From assembly GCF_001421415.1 (NCBI RefSeq), contig NZ_LMKH01000001.1, forward strand, positions 248,001 through 312,000: a DNA stretch of 64,000 bases, written 5' to 3'. Positions 53,301 through 61,908 of the stretch are shown in pieces. The notes beneath the pieces were generated by a model. That model was not told the DNA's origin. It made no database searches and saw only the letters and a program-made list of their open reading frames with translations. The number at the start of each line of letters is the position of its first letter. Within the stretch, counting starts at the first letter, position 1. The position numbers and the translations under genes were made by a program. This DNA comes from Sphingomonas sp. Leaf208. GTDB taxonomy: Bacteria > Pseudomonadota > Alphaproteobacteria > Sphingomonadales > Sphingomonadaceae.

Positions 53301-53563
53301 ACGGTTTTCGCGGTGGCGCGGAGATCGCCGCCACGCTCGATCATCTCGGCGCCTTCGCGCATCTCGCCAGCGCAGTCCGTCCCGAACTGATCGACCTCTA
53401 TTACGACGCGACGCTGGGCCGCGACGACGTCCAAGCGTTCCTCGCGGACGCCAACCCCGGCGCACTCGCGGCGATGCAGGCGCGCTTTGCCGCCCTGCAC
53501 GCAGCCGACCTCTGGCCGACCCGCCGCAATTCGATCCTCGCGAGCCTGGACCTGCCGGCATGA
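50318..53563 (+). CDS. cobN: Cobaltochelatase subunit CobN
   Basis: A 1081-residue large subunit of the aerobic, ATP-dependent cobaltochelatase, which inserts Co2+ into hydrogenobyrinic acid a,c-diamide. CobN signatures are RPRILIVFYRSYLTAADLHPIEAL, YPGKAYQMAHAVGLDAL, VHVGAHGTLEWLPGKSVALSD, YPFIVNDPGEAAQAKRR and the C-terminal VDGMMRHGFRGG. It is shorter than the roughly 1270 residues of the Pseudomonas denitrificans protein, probably a clade feature because no domain looks broken. The CobS and CobT partners are not in the window. It overlaps cobG by ATGA. Confidence 0.95.
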   Translation: MHVVFRETHGLEESAAPQDLAQSPADLVVLSFSDGDLGAFAAGWKRADAAGSRLPSLRLANLTALQHPLSVDTYVEQTLARAKGILIRLIGGRSYWSYGLQQVQNLAQERGIALAVLAADGRIDTRLDAASTITLSTLHRLAHLCDTGGAVAAQAALAQFALAAGIYAGPVTGVRAIADVGGWQPNDGVTCPAAFHLNATRPRILIVFYRSYLTAADLHPIEALHAKLTARGFDVIGLFAPSLKAPDAAGWLSRWVEALKPAAIVNATAFSARGATDTTPLDGANVPVFQIALATSDRAAWIGATRGLSPADLAMHVVLPEVDGRLFAGVASFKEALARDGDLEYTRREHRADPARITAIAARIEAWTNLASKPVADHRIAIILSTYPGKAYQMAHAVGLDALASTQAILADLTDAGYAITPDASDLAMSRIHWPLAEYRKALAHLPEALHKDLLETWGEPTEDFTFTAIDQGGALVALQPERGRTEQRVEEYHDISRCPCHAYVAFYLWLHARGTDALVHVGAHGTLEWLPGKSVALSDACWPEALTGAMPVIYPFIVNDPGEAAQAKRRIGAVTLGHVPPPLERTRTGAGLGRLEALLDEFSNADGLDPARRDRLQRDIRDEATATGLAATLGLDDVQSQAEAITRIDTFVCDVKESQYGDGLHIYGRGEQGDAERAGLMSALKGKRVAPGPSGSPWRGRADVLPTGRNLYTTDPRAVPSRAAHTQGVKLADELVRRHLQDHGDYPRNLVVDLWASATMRTAGEEFAMALHLLGAEPVWDMQSDRVTGVEILPLANFDRPRIDVTLRVSGLFRDAFPTLCTMFGQAVRALGARDEPADWNPFVGKPATARVYGPEPGRYGLSMGDAAETYTPEARLTAGQAWLSASSHAVDADGEGGQDSFDPAGIRDRVAAADAFVHVQDLPETDLLLAADYAAHEAGFAAAQSVAGGNATLYHLDARDPNQAKARPLNEEIARVVHARAAHPAWVDGMMRHGFRGGAEIAATLDHLGAFAHLASAVRPELIDLYYDATLGRDDVQAFLADANPGALAAMQARFAALHAADLWPTRRNSILASLDLPA

Positions 53564-54705
53564 GCGCATTTGTCGTCAAAGGCTGGTGCCCCGACGCATG
53601 GCGCCCGATGATGGCCGGCGACGGCCTGTTGGTCCGCATCCGCCCACCGCTCGGTCGCCTGACGCGCGAGCAAACCCTCGGCCTGTGCGAGGCGGCGACG
53701 GCGCACGGCAACGGCCTGATCGACCTCACCAGCCGCGCGAACATCCAGATCCGCGGCGTCCGCGAGGAAAGCTGGCGTCCATTGATCGACACGCTGCTCG
53801 ACCTCGGCCTCATCGATCCCGATCCGATCCGGGAAGCGCGCGCGAACATCCTCGTCGCGCCAGAATGGCGGACAGGCGACGACACCCACCGCATCGCCGA
53901 GCTTTTACGCGCGCGTCTGGCGGACTTGCCCGAACTCCCCGGCAAAATAGGCTTCGCGATCGACGCTCGGGTAGAGCCGGTGTTGCAAGACGCCCCCGCC
54001 GACTTCCGCATCGAGCGCGCTGGGTCTGGAACGCTTATCCTCCGCGCAGACGGCCGGACCCTTGGCACGCCGGTATCGCCCGGCACCGAAGTCGACCGGT
54101 TGATCGCACTCGCGCACTGGTTCGTCGACAGCGGCGGCACCGCCAGTGGTCGCATGGTACGCCACAGCGCCATACTGCCGGACTGGGCAGCCCCAACAAC
54201 CCCTCCTGCCGCAAGCGCGCCACCGCTTCACGTCGGACAGCATTCCCTAGGACTCGCGCTAGGCCTGCCATTCGGTCGCATCGCAGCGCGCGCGCTGGCA
54301 CGCTACGTCGACTCCGAGCGAGCAATTGCAGCGATCCGCATCACGCCTTGGCACATTGCCATCTGCGAAGCCGACGCGGCGCTTCTAATTGAACCCGACC
54401 CGGTCGACTTCATCACCGACCCCGCCTCGCCAGCGCTTCACGCGGACGCCTGCGTCGGCGCGCCAGCCTGTCCGCAGGGCAGTGTCGTGACGCGAGCGCT
54501 CGCCCGACGCCTGGCGCCGCATATCACCGGCCGCCTCCACGTCTCCGGCTGCGCCAAGGGATGCGCGCGCGCCGCCCCCGCCGACGTGACGCTGACCGGC
54601 CGCGAAGGCCGCTACGACCTCGCGTTCGATGCGCGTGCCGGCGCACCACCCTCCCGCGCAGGCCTTAACGTCGCGCAGATCCTCGCCCAGTTCGGAGCCG
54701 CCTGA
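53560..54705 (+). CDS. cobG: Precorrin-3B synthase CobG
   Basis: A 381-residue Fe-S monooxygenase that uses O2 to make precorrin-3B, the ring-contraction preparation step that marks the aerobic pathway. It has the nitrite/sulfite reductase ferredoxin-like half-domain (GDGLLVRIRPPLGRLT, then LIDLTSRANIQIRGV). The four Cys of the 4Fe-4S centre lie in CVGAPACPQGS and VSGCAKGCAR. The start MSAFVVKGWCPDAWRPM overlaps the cobN stop. Its presence shows that this organism makes cobalamin by the O2-dependent route. The stop is followed directly by the cobH start. Confidence 0.93.
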   Translation: MSAFVVKGWCPDAWRPMMAGDGLLVRIRPPLGRLTREQTLGLCEAATAHGNGLIDLTSRANIQIRGVREESWRPLIDTLLDLGLIDPDPIREARANILVAPEWRTGDDTHRIAELLRARLADLPELPGKIGFAIDARVEPVLQDAPADFRIERAGSGTLILRADGRTLGTPVSPGTEVDRLIALAHWFVDSGGTASGRMVRHSAILPDWAAPTTPPAASAPPLHVGQHSLGLALGLPFGRIAARALARYVDSERAIAAIRITPWHIAICEADAALLIEPDPVDFITDPASPALHADACVGAPACPQGSVVTRALARRLAPHITGRLHVSGCAKGCARAAPADVTLTGREGRYDLAFDARAGAPPSRAGLNVAQILAQFGAA

Positions 54706-55335
54706 ATGCCGTACGCCTATGAAACCGACGGCGCGGCGATCTACCGCCAGTCCTTCGCGATAATCCGCGCCGAAGCCGATCTCGCCCGCTTCTCGCCCGA
54801 GGAGGAGCCCGTCGCGGTCCGCATGATCCATGCCGCCGGGCTCGTCGGCCTAGCCGAGCACATCCGCTTCACGCCGACGTTCGCAGTGGAGGCTCGTCGC
54901 GCGCTTCAAGCCGGCGCCCCGATCCTGTGCGACGCCCGGATGGTCACCGAAGGCATCACGAAGGCCAGATTGCCTGCCGACAACCGCATCGTCTGCACGC
55001 TCCACGCGCCCGAAACGCCCGAACTCGCGCGGACGATGGGCAATACCCGATCCGCCGCCGCACTCGAACTCTGGCGCCCGCATCTTGCCGGTGCCGTCGT
55101 CGCGATCGGCAATGCGCCGACCGCGTTGTTCCACCTGCTCAACATGCTTGAAGACCCCGATTGCCCGCGTCCCGCGGCGATCATCGGCTGCCCGGTCGGC
55201 TTCGTCGGCGCGGTCGAATCCAAGGCGGCGCTGTCGACCGACCAGCCCGTGCCTTGCGTCGTCGTGGAAGGCCGGATGGGCGGCAGCGCGATCACCGTCG
55301 CCGCGATCAACGCGCTTGCGAGCGGCACGGAATGA
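54706..55335 (+). CDS. cobH: Precorrin-8X methylmutase CobH
   Basis: A 209-residue enzyme moving the C11 methyl to C12 to give hydrogenobyrinic acid. The catalytic His is His42 in VRMIHAAGLVG. Other family segments are APILCDARMVTEGI, GNAPTALFHLLNML and IIGCPVGFVGAVESKAAL. The length is normal. It begins immediately after the cobG stop with no gap and overlaps cobI by ATGA, so it is part of the main cob transcript. Confidence 0.95.
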   Translation: MPYAYETDGAAIYRQSFAIIRAEADLARFSPEEEPVAVRMIHAAGLVGLAEHIRFTPTFAVEARRALQAGAPILCDARMVTEGITKARLPADNRIVCTLHAPETPELARTMGNTRSAAALELWRPHLAGAVVAIGNAPTALFHLLNMLEDPDCPRPAAIIGCPVGFVGAVESKAALSTDQPVPCVVVEGRMGGSAITVAAINALASGTE

Positions 55336-56069
55336 CACCCGTAAGAACTGGGGGCACGATCCACGGCGTAGGCTTGGGCCCCGGCGCGCAGGACCTGATG
55401 AGCGTCCGTTCGGACCGCCTCGTCCGCGGTGCGCACCACATCGCCTATTTCCGCAAGGCCGGTCGCCCCGGCCAGGCGCGAAAGATCGTCGACGGCATGC
55501 TCCGCGACGACGTGATCGAATTCCCGATGGAATACCCCGTCACCACCGAGATCCCGGTCTCGGACCCGCGCTACAACGACTGCCTGTCCGCTTTCTACGC
55601 CACCTGCATCGACCGACTCGCAACGCTTGCAAACGCGGGCGAGGACGTTGTGGTCCTCTGCGAAGGCGACCCGTTCTTCTACGGTTCGTTCATGCATCTC
55701 TACACGCGCCTCCAGACGATCGCGCCGGTTAAGGTCGTGCCCGGCATCACGGGCATGTCCGGCGCATGGACGGCCAGCGGCGCGCCGATTACCTGGGGCG
55801 ACGACGTCCTGACGGTCCTGATGGGCACGCTTCCCGAAGACGATCTTGTCCGCCGCATCCGCGACACCGACGCGCTGGTGGTCATGAAGATCGGCCGCCA
55901 CCTCGCCAAGCTCCGCCGCGCCGTCGCCGCTGCGGGGCGCGAAGCCGAAGCGTGGCTGGTCGAATACGCCGCGATGGCCGATCAGCGCGTGACTAGGCTG
56001 TGCGATGCGGAGGCGATCACGCCCTATTTCTCGATCCTGCTGATCCACGGGCAGGGGCGGCGGCCATGA
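55332..56069 (+). CDS. cobI: Precorrin-2 C20-methyltransferase CobI
   Basis: A 245-residue S-adenosylmethionine-dependent tetrapyrrole methyltransferase that converts precorrin-2 to precorrin-3A. It shows the family's first motif GVGLGPGAQDLMSVRS, the second motif VVVLCEGDPFFYGSFMHL and the PGITGMSGAW segment. The specific assignment rests on FFYGSFMHLYTRL and the position between cobH and cobJ. The start overlaps the cobH stop by four bases. Confidence 0.93.
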   Translation: MTPVRTGGTIHGVGLGPGAQDLMSVRSDRLVRGAHHIAYFRKAGRPGQARKIVDGMLRDDVIEFPMEYPVTTEIPVSDPRYNDCLSAFYATCIDRLATLANAGEDVVVLCEGDPFFYGSFMHLYTRLQTIAPVKVVPGITGMSGAWTASGAPITWGDDVLTVLMGTLPEDDLVRRIRDTDALVVMKIGRHLAKLRRAVAAAGREAEAWLVEYAAMADQRVTRLCDAEAITPYFSILLIHGQGRRP

Positions 56070-56815
56070 CCGGCTGGCTCGCGATCGCCGGCCTTGGCCC
56101 CGGCGACGAAGCGCTCGTGACGCCCGAAGTCACCGCGGCGCTCGCGGACGCGACCGACGTCATCGGCTACATCCCCTATGTCGCGCGCGTCGCCCCCCGC
56201 GAAGGCCTGACGCTCCACCCGACCGACAACCGCGTCGAACTCGATCGCGCCACGCACGCGCTCGAACTCGCCGCCCAAGGCCACCGCGTTGTGGTGGTCT
56301 CGTCGGGCGACCCCGGCGTGTTCGCAATGGCGGCGGCGGTGTTCGAAGCCCTCGAAGCCGGTCCCCCAGACTGGCGCGACATCGATATCCGCGTCCTCCC
56401 CGGCATCACCGCGATGCTCGCCGCCAGTGCACGTGCGGGCGCACCGCTCGGGCATGACTTCTGCGCGATCAACCTGTCGGACAATCTGAAGCCGTGGGGC
56501 GTGATCGAACGCCGCGTGCGCCTCGCCGCCGAAGCCGACTTCGCGATCGCCTTCTACAATCCGCGATCGAAGGCGCGCTCCGACGGCCTGATCCGCATCT
56601 TCGACCTCCTTCGCGAAACCTGCGCCGACGACCGCCCCGTCCTGTTCGCCCGCGCGGTTTCCACGCCCGAGGAAACGCTCCGCATCGTGCCCCTGACCGA
56701 AGCCCGCGCGGACATGGCGGACATGCGGACGATGATCATCATCGGCTCCAGCCTGACGCGCGTTATCGAGCGCCCAGCGGGACCGATCCTCTACACCCCT
56801 CGGTCGGCAGCATGA
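56066..56815 (+). CDS. cobJ: Precorrin-3B C17-methyltransferase CobJ
   Basis: A 249-residue enzyme that methylates C17 with ring contraction to give precorrin-4. The first motif is AGLGPGDEALVTPEV, the GYIPYVARV segment is typical of CobJ/CbiH, and SSGDPGVFAMAAAVFE and PGITAMLAASARAGAPLGHDF follow. The LSDNLKPWGVIERR loop confirms CobJ. The start overlaps the cobI stop by ATGA. Its 3' end overlaps the convergent cobK gene by 25 bp. Confidence 0.95.
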   Translation: MTGWLAIAGLGPGDEALVTPEVTAALADATDVIGYIPYVARVAPREGLTLHPTDNRVELDRATHALELAAQGHRVVVVSSGDPGVFAMAAAVFEALEAGPPDWRDIDIRVLPGITAMLAASARAGAPLGHDFCAINLSDNLKPWGVIERRVRLAAEADFAIAFYNPRSKARSDGLIRIFDLLRETCADDRPVLFARAVSTPEETLRIVPLTEARADMADMRTMIIIGSSLTRVIERPAGPILYTPRSAA

Positions 56816-57540
56816 TCGAGCCAGCGCATCACATCCGCCACCGCATGCACCTCGCGTCGAGCGGGCAGGGCAGGCCGATCGATCATGATCACCGAGAGGC
56901 CAAGCGCGCGCGCCGCATGCAGTTTGGCCGACGCCCCGGTGCCACCAGCGTTCTTGCAGACCACGACTTCGATGCCGTGCGCCTCCATCAACTGCCGATC
57001 GCCCTCGACATCGAACGGCCCACGGTCGACCACGAGATGATGACGCGGCAACCCCGGCGGCTGGTCGGGGATATCGACGAACCGCAGCAGATAATCATGC
57101 TGCGGCTGCTCCGCAAACGCGTCGACGTGCATCCGCCCCAGCGCCAGCATCACGCGCCGCGGCGGTCCGTTCAGCGCCGCAATCGCAGCGTCGATATCGG
57201 CCACGCGCGCCCACCGATCGCCAGCGACCGGCAACCAAGCAGGCCGCGTCAGTGCAATATGCGCAACACCGGCGCGCTCCGCCGCGAGAACCGCGTTTGC
57301 GCTCATCCGAGCCGCGAAGGGGTGCGTCGCGTCGACCAGATGCGTCACGCGATGTTCGCTCAGATAGCGGACAAGCCCCTCGATGCCGCCAAACCCGCCG
57401 ATGCGCACCGGGATCGGTTGCGCTTTCGGTTCGGCGACGCGTCCGGCATAGCTCAGCACCGCATCGTTGCCCCGCGCAGCCAGCGCCGCGGCAAGCGCGC
57501 TGGCCTCGGTGGTGCCGCCCAGCACCAGGATGTTCGACAT
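56791..57540 (-). CDS. cobK: Precorrin-6A reductase CobK (opposite strand)
   Basis: A 249-residue NADPH-dependent reductase of the C18-C19 bond of precorrin-6A, giving precorrin-6B. It has the N-terminal ILVLGGTTEASALAAALA motif, HLVDATHPFAARMSANAV, LALGRMHVDAF and VVCKNAGGTGASAKLHAA, all typical of CobK/CbiJ. It is the only cob gene here on the minus strand. Its ATG overlaps the cobL ATG head to head by two bases, and its 3' end overlaps cobJ. It must be transcribed from a promoter inside cobL or downstream, outside the riboswitch-controlled transcript. Confidence 0.95.
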   Translation of the reverse strand: MSNILVLGGTTEASALAAALAARGNDAVLSYAGRVAEPKAQPIPVRIGGFGGIEGLVRYLSEHRVTHLVDATHPFAARMSANAVLAAERAGVAHIALTRPAWLPVAGDRWARVADIDAAIAALNGPPRRVMLALGRMHVDAFAEQPQHDYLLRFVDIPDQPPGLPRHHLVVDRGPFDVEGDRQLMEAHGIEVVVCKNAGGTGASAKLHAARALGLSVIMIDRPALPARREVHAVADVMRWLDHAADRGV

Positions 57541-58738
57541 GGCTGACACTCCCTGGCTGACGATCATCGGTATAGGCGAAGACGGCGCGGATGGCCTGTC
57601 CGCGTCGGCGAAGGCCGCATTGGCGCAAGTCGAGCTCGTGACTGGCGCGCCCCGCCACCTCGCGTTGCTCCCGGATCTTAAGAGCGCGGTCGAACCCTGG
57701 CCAGTCCCGTTCAGCGACGGTGTCACTCGGCTGCTCGCGCACCGTGGCAAGCGCGTCGCGATGCTCGTATCCGGCGATCCGTTCTGGTTCGGTGCGGGTA
57801 CGTCGATCACGCGCCACCTCGATCCCGGCGAATGGGTAGCGCACCCCGCGCCCTCGACATTCGGTCTCGCCGCCTCGCGCCTCGGCTGGCCTATCGAGGA
57901 AACCAGTTGCCTGGGTCTCCACGCCGCACCTTTTACCCGCCTCCGCCGGCATATCGTACCCGGTCGTCGCGCGATCGTGCTGGTCCGCGACGGCGCGGCG
58001 GTTGCCGGATTGGCACGGTATCTCTTCGACCTCGGCTTCGGGCAATCGCGCCTGCACATTCTCGAAGCGCTCGGCGGGCCGCGCGAGCGTGTTCGCGACA
58101 TCGCGGCAGCCAATCTCGATGATGACGACATCGTGCATCCCGTCGCGGTGGGGATCGTCTTCGCGGGGCAGGGCATGGTCGTGCCTCGCACATCCGGCCT
58201 GCCGGACACTTGGTTCGATCATGACGGCCAGCTTACCAAGCGCCCGGTTCGCGCGCTGACATTGTCCGCGCTCGCCCCAAGGCCCGGCGAGACGCTGTGG
58301 GACATCGGCGCGGGCTCTGGCTCGATCGGCATCGAATGGTTGCTGGCTCATCCGTCAACGCACGCCACCGCATTCGAAGCCGACCCCATCCGCGCCAGCC
58401 GAGCCAAGAGCAACGCCGCAGCCCTGGGCGTCGACCAACTTCGTGTGGTCCTGGGCCGTGCACCGGAAGCACTCGAAGGTCACGCGGCACCAGATGCGGT
58501 CTTCGTTGGCGGCGGCCTCTCCGAAGCCTTGCTCGAAACATTGTGGGCCAGGCTGCCGATTGGCCCACGCCTGGTCGCCAACGCAGTGACGCTCGAATCC
58601 GAGGCGTTGTTGTCGCGCTGGCACGGACTGAAGGGCGGCACGCTGCTGCGCGTGGAACTGTCGGAAGCCACCCCGCTCGGCACGCGACGCGGCTGGCGTG
58701 CGAGCTATCCGGTCGTTCAATGGAGCGTCACGCTGTGA
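57539..58738 (+). CDS. cobL: Precorrin-6Y C5,15-methyltransferase (decarboxylating) CobL
   Basis: A 399-residue fusion of two methyltransferases. The N-terminal CbiE-like part (1-200) has IIGIGEDGADGLSASA and LVSGDPFWFGAGTSI. The C-terminal CbiT-like Rossmann part has LWDIGAGSGSIGIEWLL and AFEADPIRASRAKSNAAALG. It methylates C5 and C15 and removes the C12 acetate carboxyl. The length is usual for the fused form. An alternative ATG at 57530 would add three residues. It is coupled to cobE by a GTGA overlap. Confidence 0.95.
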   Translation: MADTPWLTIIGIGEDGADGLSASAKAALAQVELVTGAPRHLALLPDLKSAVEPWPVPFSDGVTRLLAHRGKRVAMLVSGDPFWFGAGTSITRHLDPGEWVAHPAPSTFGLAASRLGWPIEETSCLGLHAAPFTRLRRHIVPGRRAIVLVRDGAAVAGLARYLFDLGFGQSRLHILEALGGPRERVRDIAAANLDDDDIVHPVAVGIVFAGQGMVVPRTSGLPDTWFDHDGQLTKRPVRALTLSALAPRPGETLWDIGAGSGSIGIEWLLAHPSTHATAFEADPIRASRAKSNAAALGVDQLRVVLGRAPEALEGHAAPDAVFVGGGLSEALLETLWARLPIGPRLVANAVTLESEALLSRWHGLKGGTLLRVELSEATPLGTRRGWRASYPVVQWSVTL

Positions 58739-59097
58739 TCGTGGCTGGCTTCGGGTTCCGCGCGGAGGCCACGCTGGCATCGCTGCAAGATGCGCTCGCC
58801 AGCGCGCGGCAGGGCCAGCCGCAGATCACGCGGCTTACCACCCCCCGCGACAAGGCTCCGTTGGTCGAACGGCTTGCCGAAGCGCTGGATCTGCTCCTGG
58901 TCGCTATCGACCCAGATGCGCTACGCGCTGCACAAACGGCCACGAAGTCGGCTTTTAGCCTGAAGATACGCCAGACTGGCAGCGTCGCCGAAGCTTGCGC
59001 ACTCGCTGCGGCAGGACCCGGCGCGCGGTTGCTGACACCGCGCCACATTTCCCACGACCGCATGGCGACGTGCGCCATCGCAGAAGGATTCGCATGA
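58735..59097 (+). CDS. cobE: Cobalamin biosynthesis protein CobE (CbiG C-terminal domain-like)
   Basis: A 120-residue protein of the CobE/CbiG_C family; its exact role in the aerobic pathway is not settled. It opens [21 protein letters not shown], with [20 protein letters not shown] and [14 protein letters not shown] later. The GTG at 58735 overlaps the cobL stop (GTGA), matching the pattern of this operon, with GGAG nine bases upstream; an ATG at 58720 would add five residues. It overlaps cobM by ATGA. Confidence 0.88.
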   Translation: MIVAGFGFRAEATLASLQDALASARQGQPQITRLTTPRDKAPLVERLAEALDLLLVAIDPDALRAAQTATKSAFSLKIRQTGSVAEACALAAAGPGARLLTPRHISHDRMATCAIAEGFA

Positions 59098-59879
59098 CCG
59101 TCCACTTCATCGGCGCAGGCCCAGGCGCGCCCGACCTGCTTACGCTCCGCGGGCGCGACCGGATCGCCGGATCGCCCGTATGTCTCTATGCGGGCTCGCT
59201 AATTCCTGCGGCGATGCTCGATCATTGTCCGCCCGGCGCCCGCATCGTCAACACCGCGTCCTTGTCGCTCGACGAGATCATCGCCGAGATCCAGACCGCG
59301 CACGACGCCGGCCAGGACGTCGCCCGGCTCCACTCCGGCGACCTGTCGATCTGGTCGGCGATGGGCGAGCAACTCCGCCGCCTCCGCGCGCTCAACATCA
59401 CGTTCACGATCACCCCCGGCGTACCCGCCTTCGCCGCCGCCGCCGCCGCGCTGGAGGTCGAACTGACGCTGCCCGAACTCGCGCAGTCGGTGGTGCTCAC
59501 GCGCACGCCCGGCCGCGCCAGCACGATGCCGCCCGCCGAGACGTTGACCGCGTTCGCCGCTACGGGCGCGACGCTCGCGATCCATCTTTCGGTCCACAAT
59601 CTCGCGCAGGTGATCGCGGACCTCACGCCGTTCCACGGTACCGATTGCCCGGTCGCTATCGTCTGGCGTGCGAGCTGGCCAGACCAGCAGATCGCGCGCG
59701 CGACCCTCGCGACGATCGCCGATGCCGTCACGGGCAGACCCGATCGCACCGCACTAATCCTCGTTGGCCAAGCACTTGCCGCGCAGGATTTTACGGAAAG
59801 CAGCCTCTACGCGACAGGCTACGACCGCCGTTTTCGGCCACAATCAGCGGACTCGAAGTTCGCGGGAGGCGAGGCATGA
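59094..59879 (+). CDS. cobM: Precorrin-4 C11-methyltransferase CobM
   Basis: A 261-residue S-adenosylmethionine-dependent enzyme that makes precorrin-5. Motifs are [33 protein letters not shown] (diagnostic for CobM/CbiF), [17 protein letters not shown] and [22 protein letters not shown]. The start overlaps the cobE stop and its own stop overlaps the cobB start (ATGATG). Confidence 0.95.
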   Translation: MTVHFIGAGPGAPDLLTLRGRDRIAGSPVCLYAGSLIPAAMLDHCPPGARIVNTASLSLDEIIAEIQTAHDAGQDVARLHSGDLSIWSAMGEQLRRLRALNITFTITPGVPAFAAAAAALEVELTLPELAQSVVLTRTPGRASTMPPAETLTAFAATGATLAIHLSVHNLAQVIADLTPFHGTDCPVAIVWRASWPDQQIARATLATIADAVTGRPDRTALILVGQALAAQDFTESSLYATGYDRRFRPQSADSKFAGGEA

Positions 59880-61183
59880 TGCCCGGCTTGATGGTCGCCG
59901 CGCCCGCATCGGGCATGGGCAAGACCACCGTCATGCTTGGCCTCCTCCGCGCACTCCGTGACGAAGGCGTTGCGGTGCAGCCGTTCAAGAGTGGCCCCGA
60001 CTATATCGACCCAGCCTTCCATCGCGCTGCCAGCGGTCGCGCATCGTTCAATCTCGACAGCTGGTCGATGCCTGCAACAATGCTCGACACCCTTGCGGCT
60101 AAAGCCGACGACGCGGACTTCGCGCTCTCGGAGGGATCGATGGGCCTGTTCGATGGGGTCGCGAAACCGGGCGCGACCGGCAACGGTGCCAGCGCCGACA
60201 TCGCCCGCCGGATGGGCTGGCCGGTCGTGCTGGTGATCGACGTCTCGGGGCAGGCGCAGTCTGCCGCCGCCACCGCGCTCGGCTTCAGCCGCTACGACCC
60301 CAGCGTCCGGATCGCCGGCGTAATCCTGAACCGCGTCGCCAGCCCCCGCCACGAACGCCTCGCGCGTAGCGGCATGGACGCTGTAGGCATTCGCGTGTTC
60401 GGGGCATTGCCACGGCGCGGCGACCTTAAGCTGCCTGAACGCCATCTCGGGCTGGTGCAGGCGGTGGAACATCCCGATCTCGACGCGCGGATCGCCGAAT
60501 ATGCCGAATTCCTGCGCGCGCATGTCGACATCCCCGCGCTCCGTGACGCCGCGACCGCCAACATCAGGCCGGCAAGCGCGCCAAACTGGATACGCCCCCC
60601 GGCACAACGTATCGCCCTCGCGCAGGACGCAGCCTTCTCGTTTACCTACGCGCACGTCCTCGAAGGCTGGCGGCGCGCGGGGGCAGAAATCCTGCCCTTC
60701 TCCCCGCTTGCCGACGAGATGCCCGCCGTGGATGCCGACCTCGTCTGGCTCCCCGGTGGCTACCCCGAACTCCACGCGGGCAAGCTCGCCGAAGCGCACC
60801 GGTTCCATGCAAGCCTGACCGAGTTCGCGAAGACCCGCCCGGTCCACGGCGAGTGCGGCGGTTACATGGCGCTCGGCGAAGCGCTGATCGACGCGGACGG
60901 CGTGAGCCACCGGATGACAGGCTTGCTCGGCCTCGCCACCAGCTATGCCCAGCGGAAGATGCACCTCGGGTATCGCCGCGCGACATTGCTTGCGCCGATG
61001 GGGAGCGTCGCGGTCGGCGCGGCGCTGACCGGCCATGAATTCCATTACTCCACGATCATCGATCAGCCCGACGCTCCGCTCGCGCACGTCACCGATGCGG
61101 AGGGCAACGCCGTTCCCGAAACCGGCTCGTATCGTGGCCACGTCTCGGGCAGTTTCTTCCACATGATCGCCGCCACGCCATGA
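59876..61183 (+). CDS. cobB: Cobyrinic acid a,c-diamide synthase CobB
   Basis: A 435-residue ATP- and glutamine-dependent enzyme amidating the a and c side chains. The N-terminal dethiobiotin-synthetase-like domain has the P-loop [10 protein letters not shown] (9-18), then [13 protein letters not shown] and [10 protein letters not shown]. The C-terminal glutamine amidotransferase domain has [10 protein letters not shown] and the nucleophile Cys in [11 protein letters not shown]. Two ATGs (59876 and 59879) are possible; the first gives the ATGA overlap. In the aerobic route it acts before cobalt insertion by CobN. Confidence 0.95.
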   Translation: MMPGLMVAAPASGMGKTTVMLGLLRALRDEGVAVQPFKSGPDYIDPAFHRAASGRASFNLDSWSMPATMLDTLAAKADDADFALSEGSMGLFDGVAKPGATGNGASADIARRMGWPVVLVIDVSGQAQSAAATALGFSRYDPSVRIAGVILNRVASPRHERLARSGMDAVGIRVFGALPRRGDLKLPERHLGLVQAVEHPDLDARIAEYAEFLRAHVDIPALRDAATANIRPASAPNWIRPPAQRIALAQDAAFSFTYAHVLEGWRRAGAEILPFSPLADEMPAVDADLVWLPGGYPELHAGKLAEAHRFHASLTEFAKTRPVHGECGGYMALGEALIDADGVSHRMTGLLGLATSYAQRKMHLGYRRATLLAPMGSVAVGAALTGHEFHYSTIIDQPDAPLAHVTDAEGNAVPETGSYRGHVSGSFFHMIAATP

Positions 61184-61908
61184 CCGGTTTCGTCTCGTTC
61201 GTCGGCTCCGGGCCCGGCGATCCCGAATTGCTGACGCTGAAGGCGGTGTCTCGGTTGCAGGCAGCGGACGCGGTCCTGTTCGACGATCTGTCTTCGGCCG
61301 TTCTGAGCCATGCCCGCTCCGGCGCCGACCTGATCGCGGTAGGGAAGCGCGCCGGTCGTCCGTCGCCAAGCCAAGCGCATGTCTCTCAACTGCTCGTCGA
61401 ATACGCCCGGACCGGAATCCGCGTGGTCCGCCTGAAGTCCGGCGACCCGGGCATGTTCGGCCGCCTCGAGGAGGAGATCGTCGCGCTGAGAGCAGCGGGC
61501 ATAATGTTCGAGATCATCCCCGGCATCAGCGCCGCCAGCGCCGCGGCTGCCGTCGCACAGATCCCGCTCACGCGGCGGCTCAGCGCGCGCCGCGTCCAGT
61601 TCGTCACCGGTCACGATGTTACGGGCGACCTTCCCGAACAGCGCAACATGGCGGCGCTCGCCGATCCCGACGCGACGACGGTGGTGTTCATGCCAAAGCG
61701 TACGTTCCCCGCGCTGGCCACGTCGCTGATCGAGCACGGGCTTTCCCCCGATACGCCCGCGCTGATTGCAGAGAATGTCGGCCACCCCGACCAAGCCCTG
61801 ACACGCACGACGATCGCCGACCTCGCCGCACAGTTGGAGGCAGGCTTTTCCAGCAAGCCCGCGCTGATCCTCTACGGTCCGCTGATGGATCACGAGGCCG
61901 GGGAGTGA
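61180..61908 (+). CDS. cobA: Uroporphyrinogen-III C-methyltransferase CobA
   Basis: A 242-residue SUMT that methylates C2 and C7 of uroporphyrinogen III to precorrin-2, the entry to cobalamin. Motifs are FVGSGPGDPELLTLKAV, LFDDLSSAVLSHARSGADLIAVGKRAGR, RLKSGDPGMFGRLEEEI and PGISAASAAAAVAQIPLTRR. It is the stand-alone form without the CysG dehydrogenase/chelatase part. It overlaps cobB by ATGA and cobF by GTGA. Confidence 0.95.
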   Translation: MTGFVSFVGSGPGDPELLTLKAVSRLQAADAVLFDDLSSAVLSHARSGADLIAVGKRAGRPSPSQAHVSQLLVEYARTGIRVVRLKSGDPGMFGRLEEEIVALRAAGIMFEIIPGISAASAAAAVAQIPLTRRLSARRVQFVTGHDVTGDLPEQRNMAALADPDATTVVFMPKRTFPALATSLIEHGLSPDTPALIAENVGHPDQALTRTTIADLAAQLEAGFSSKPALILYGPLMDHEAGE

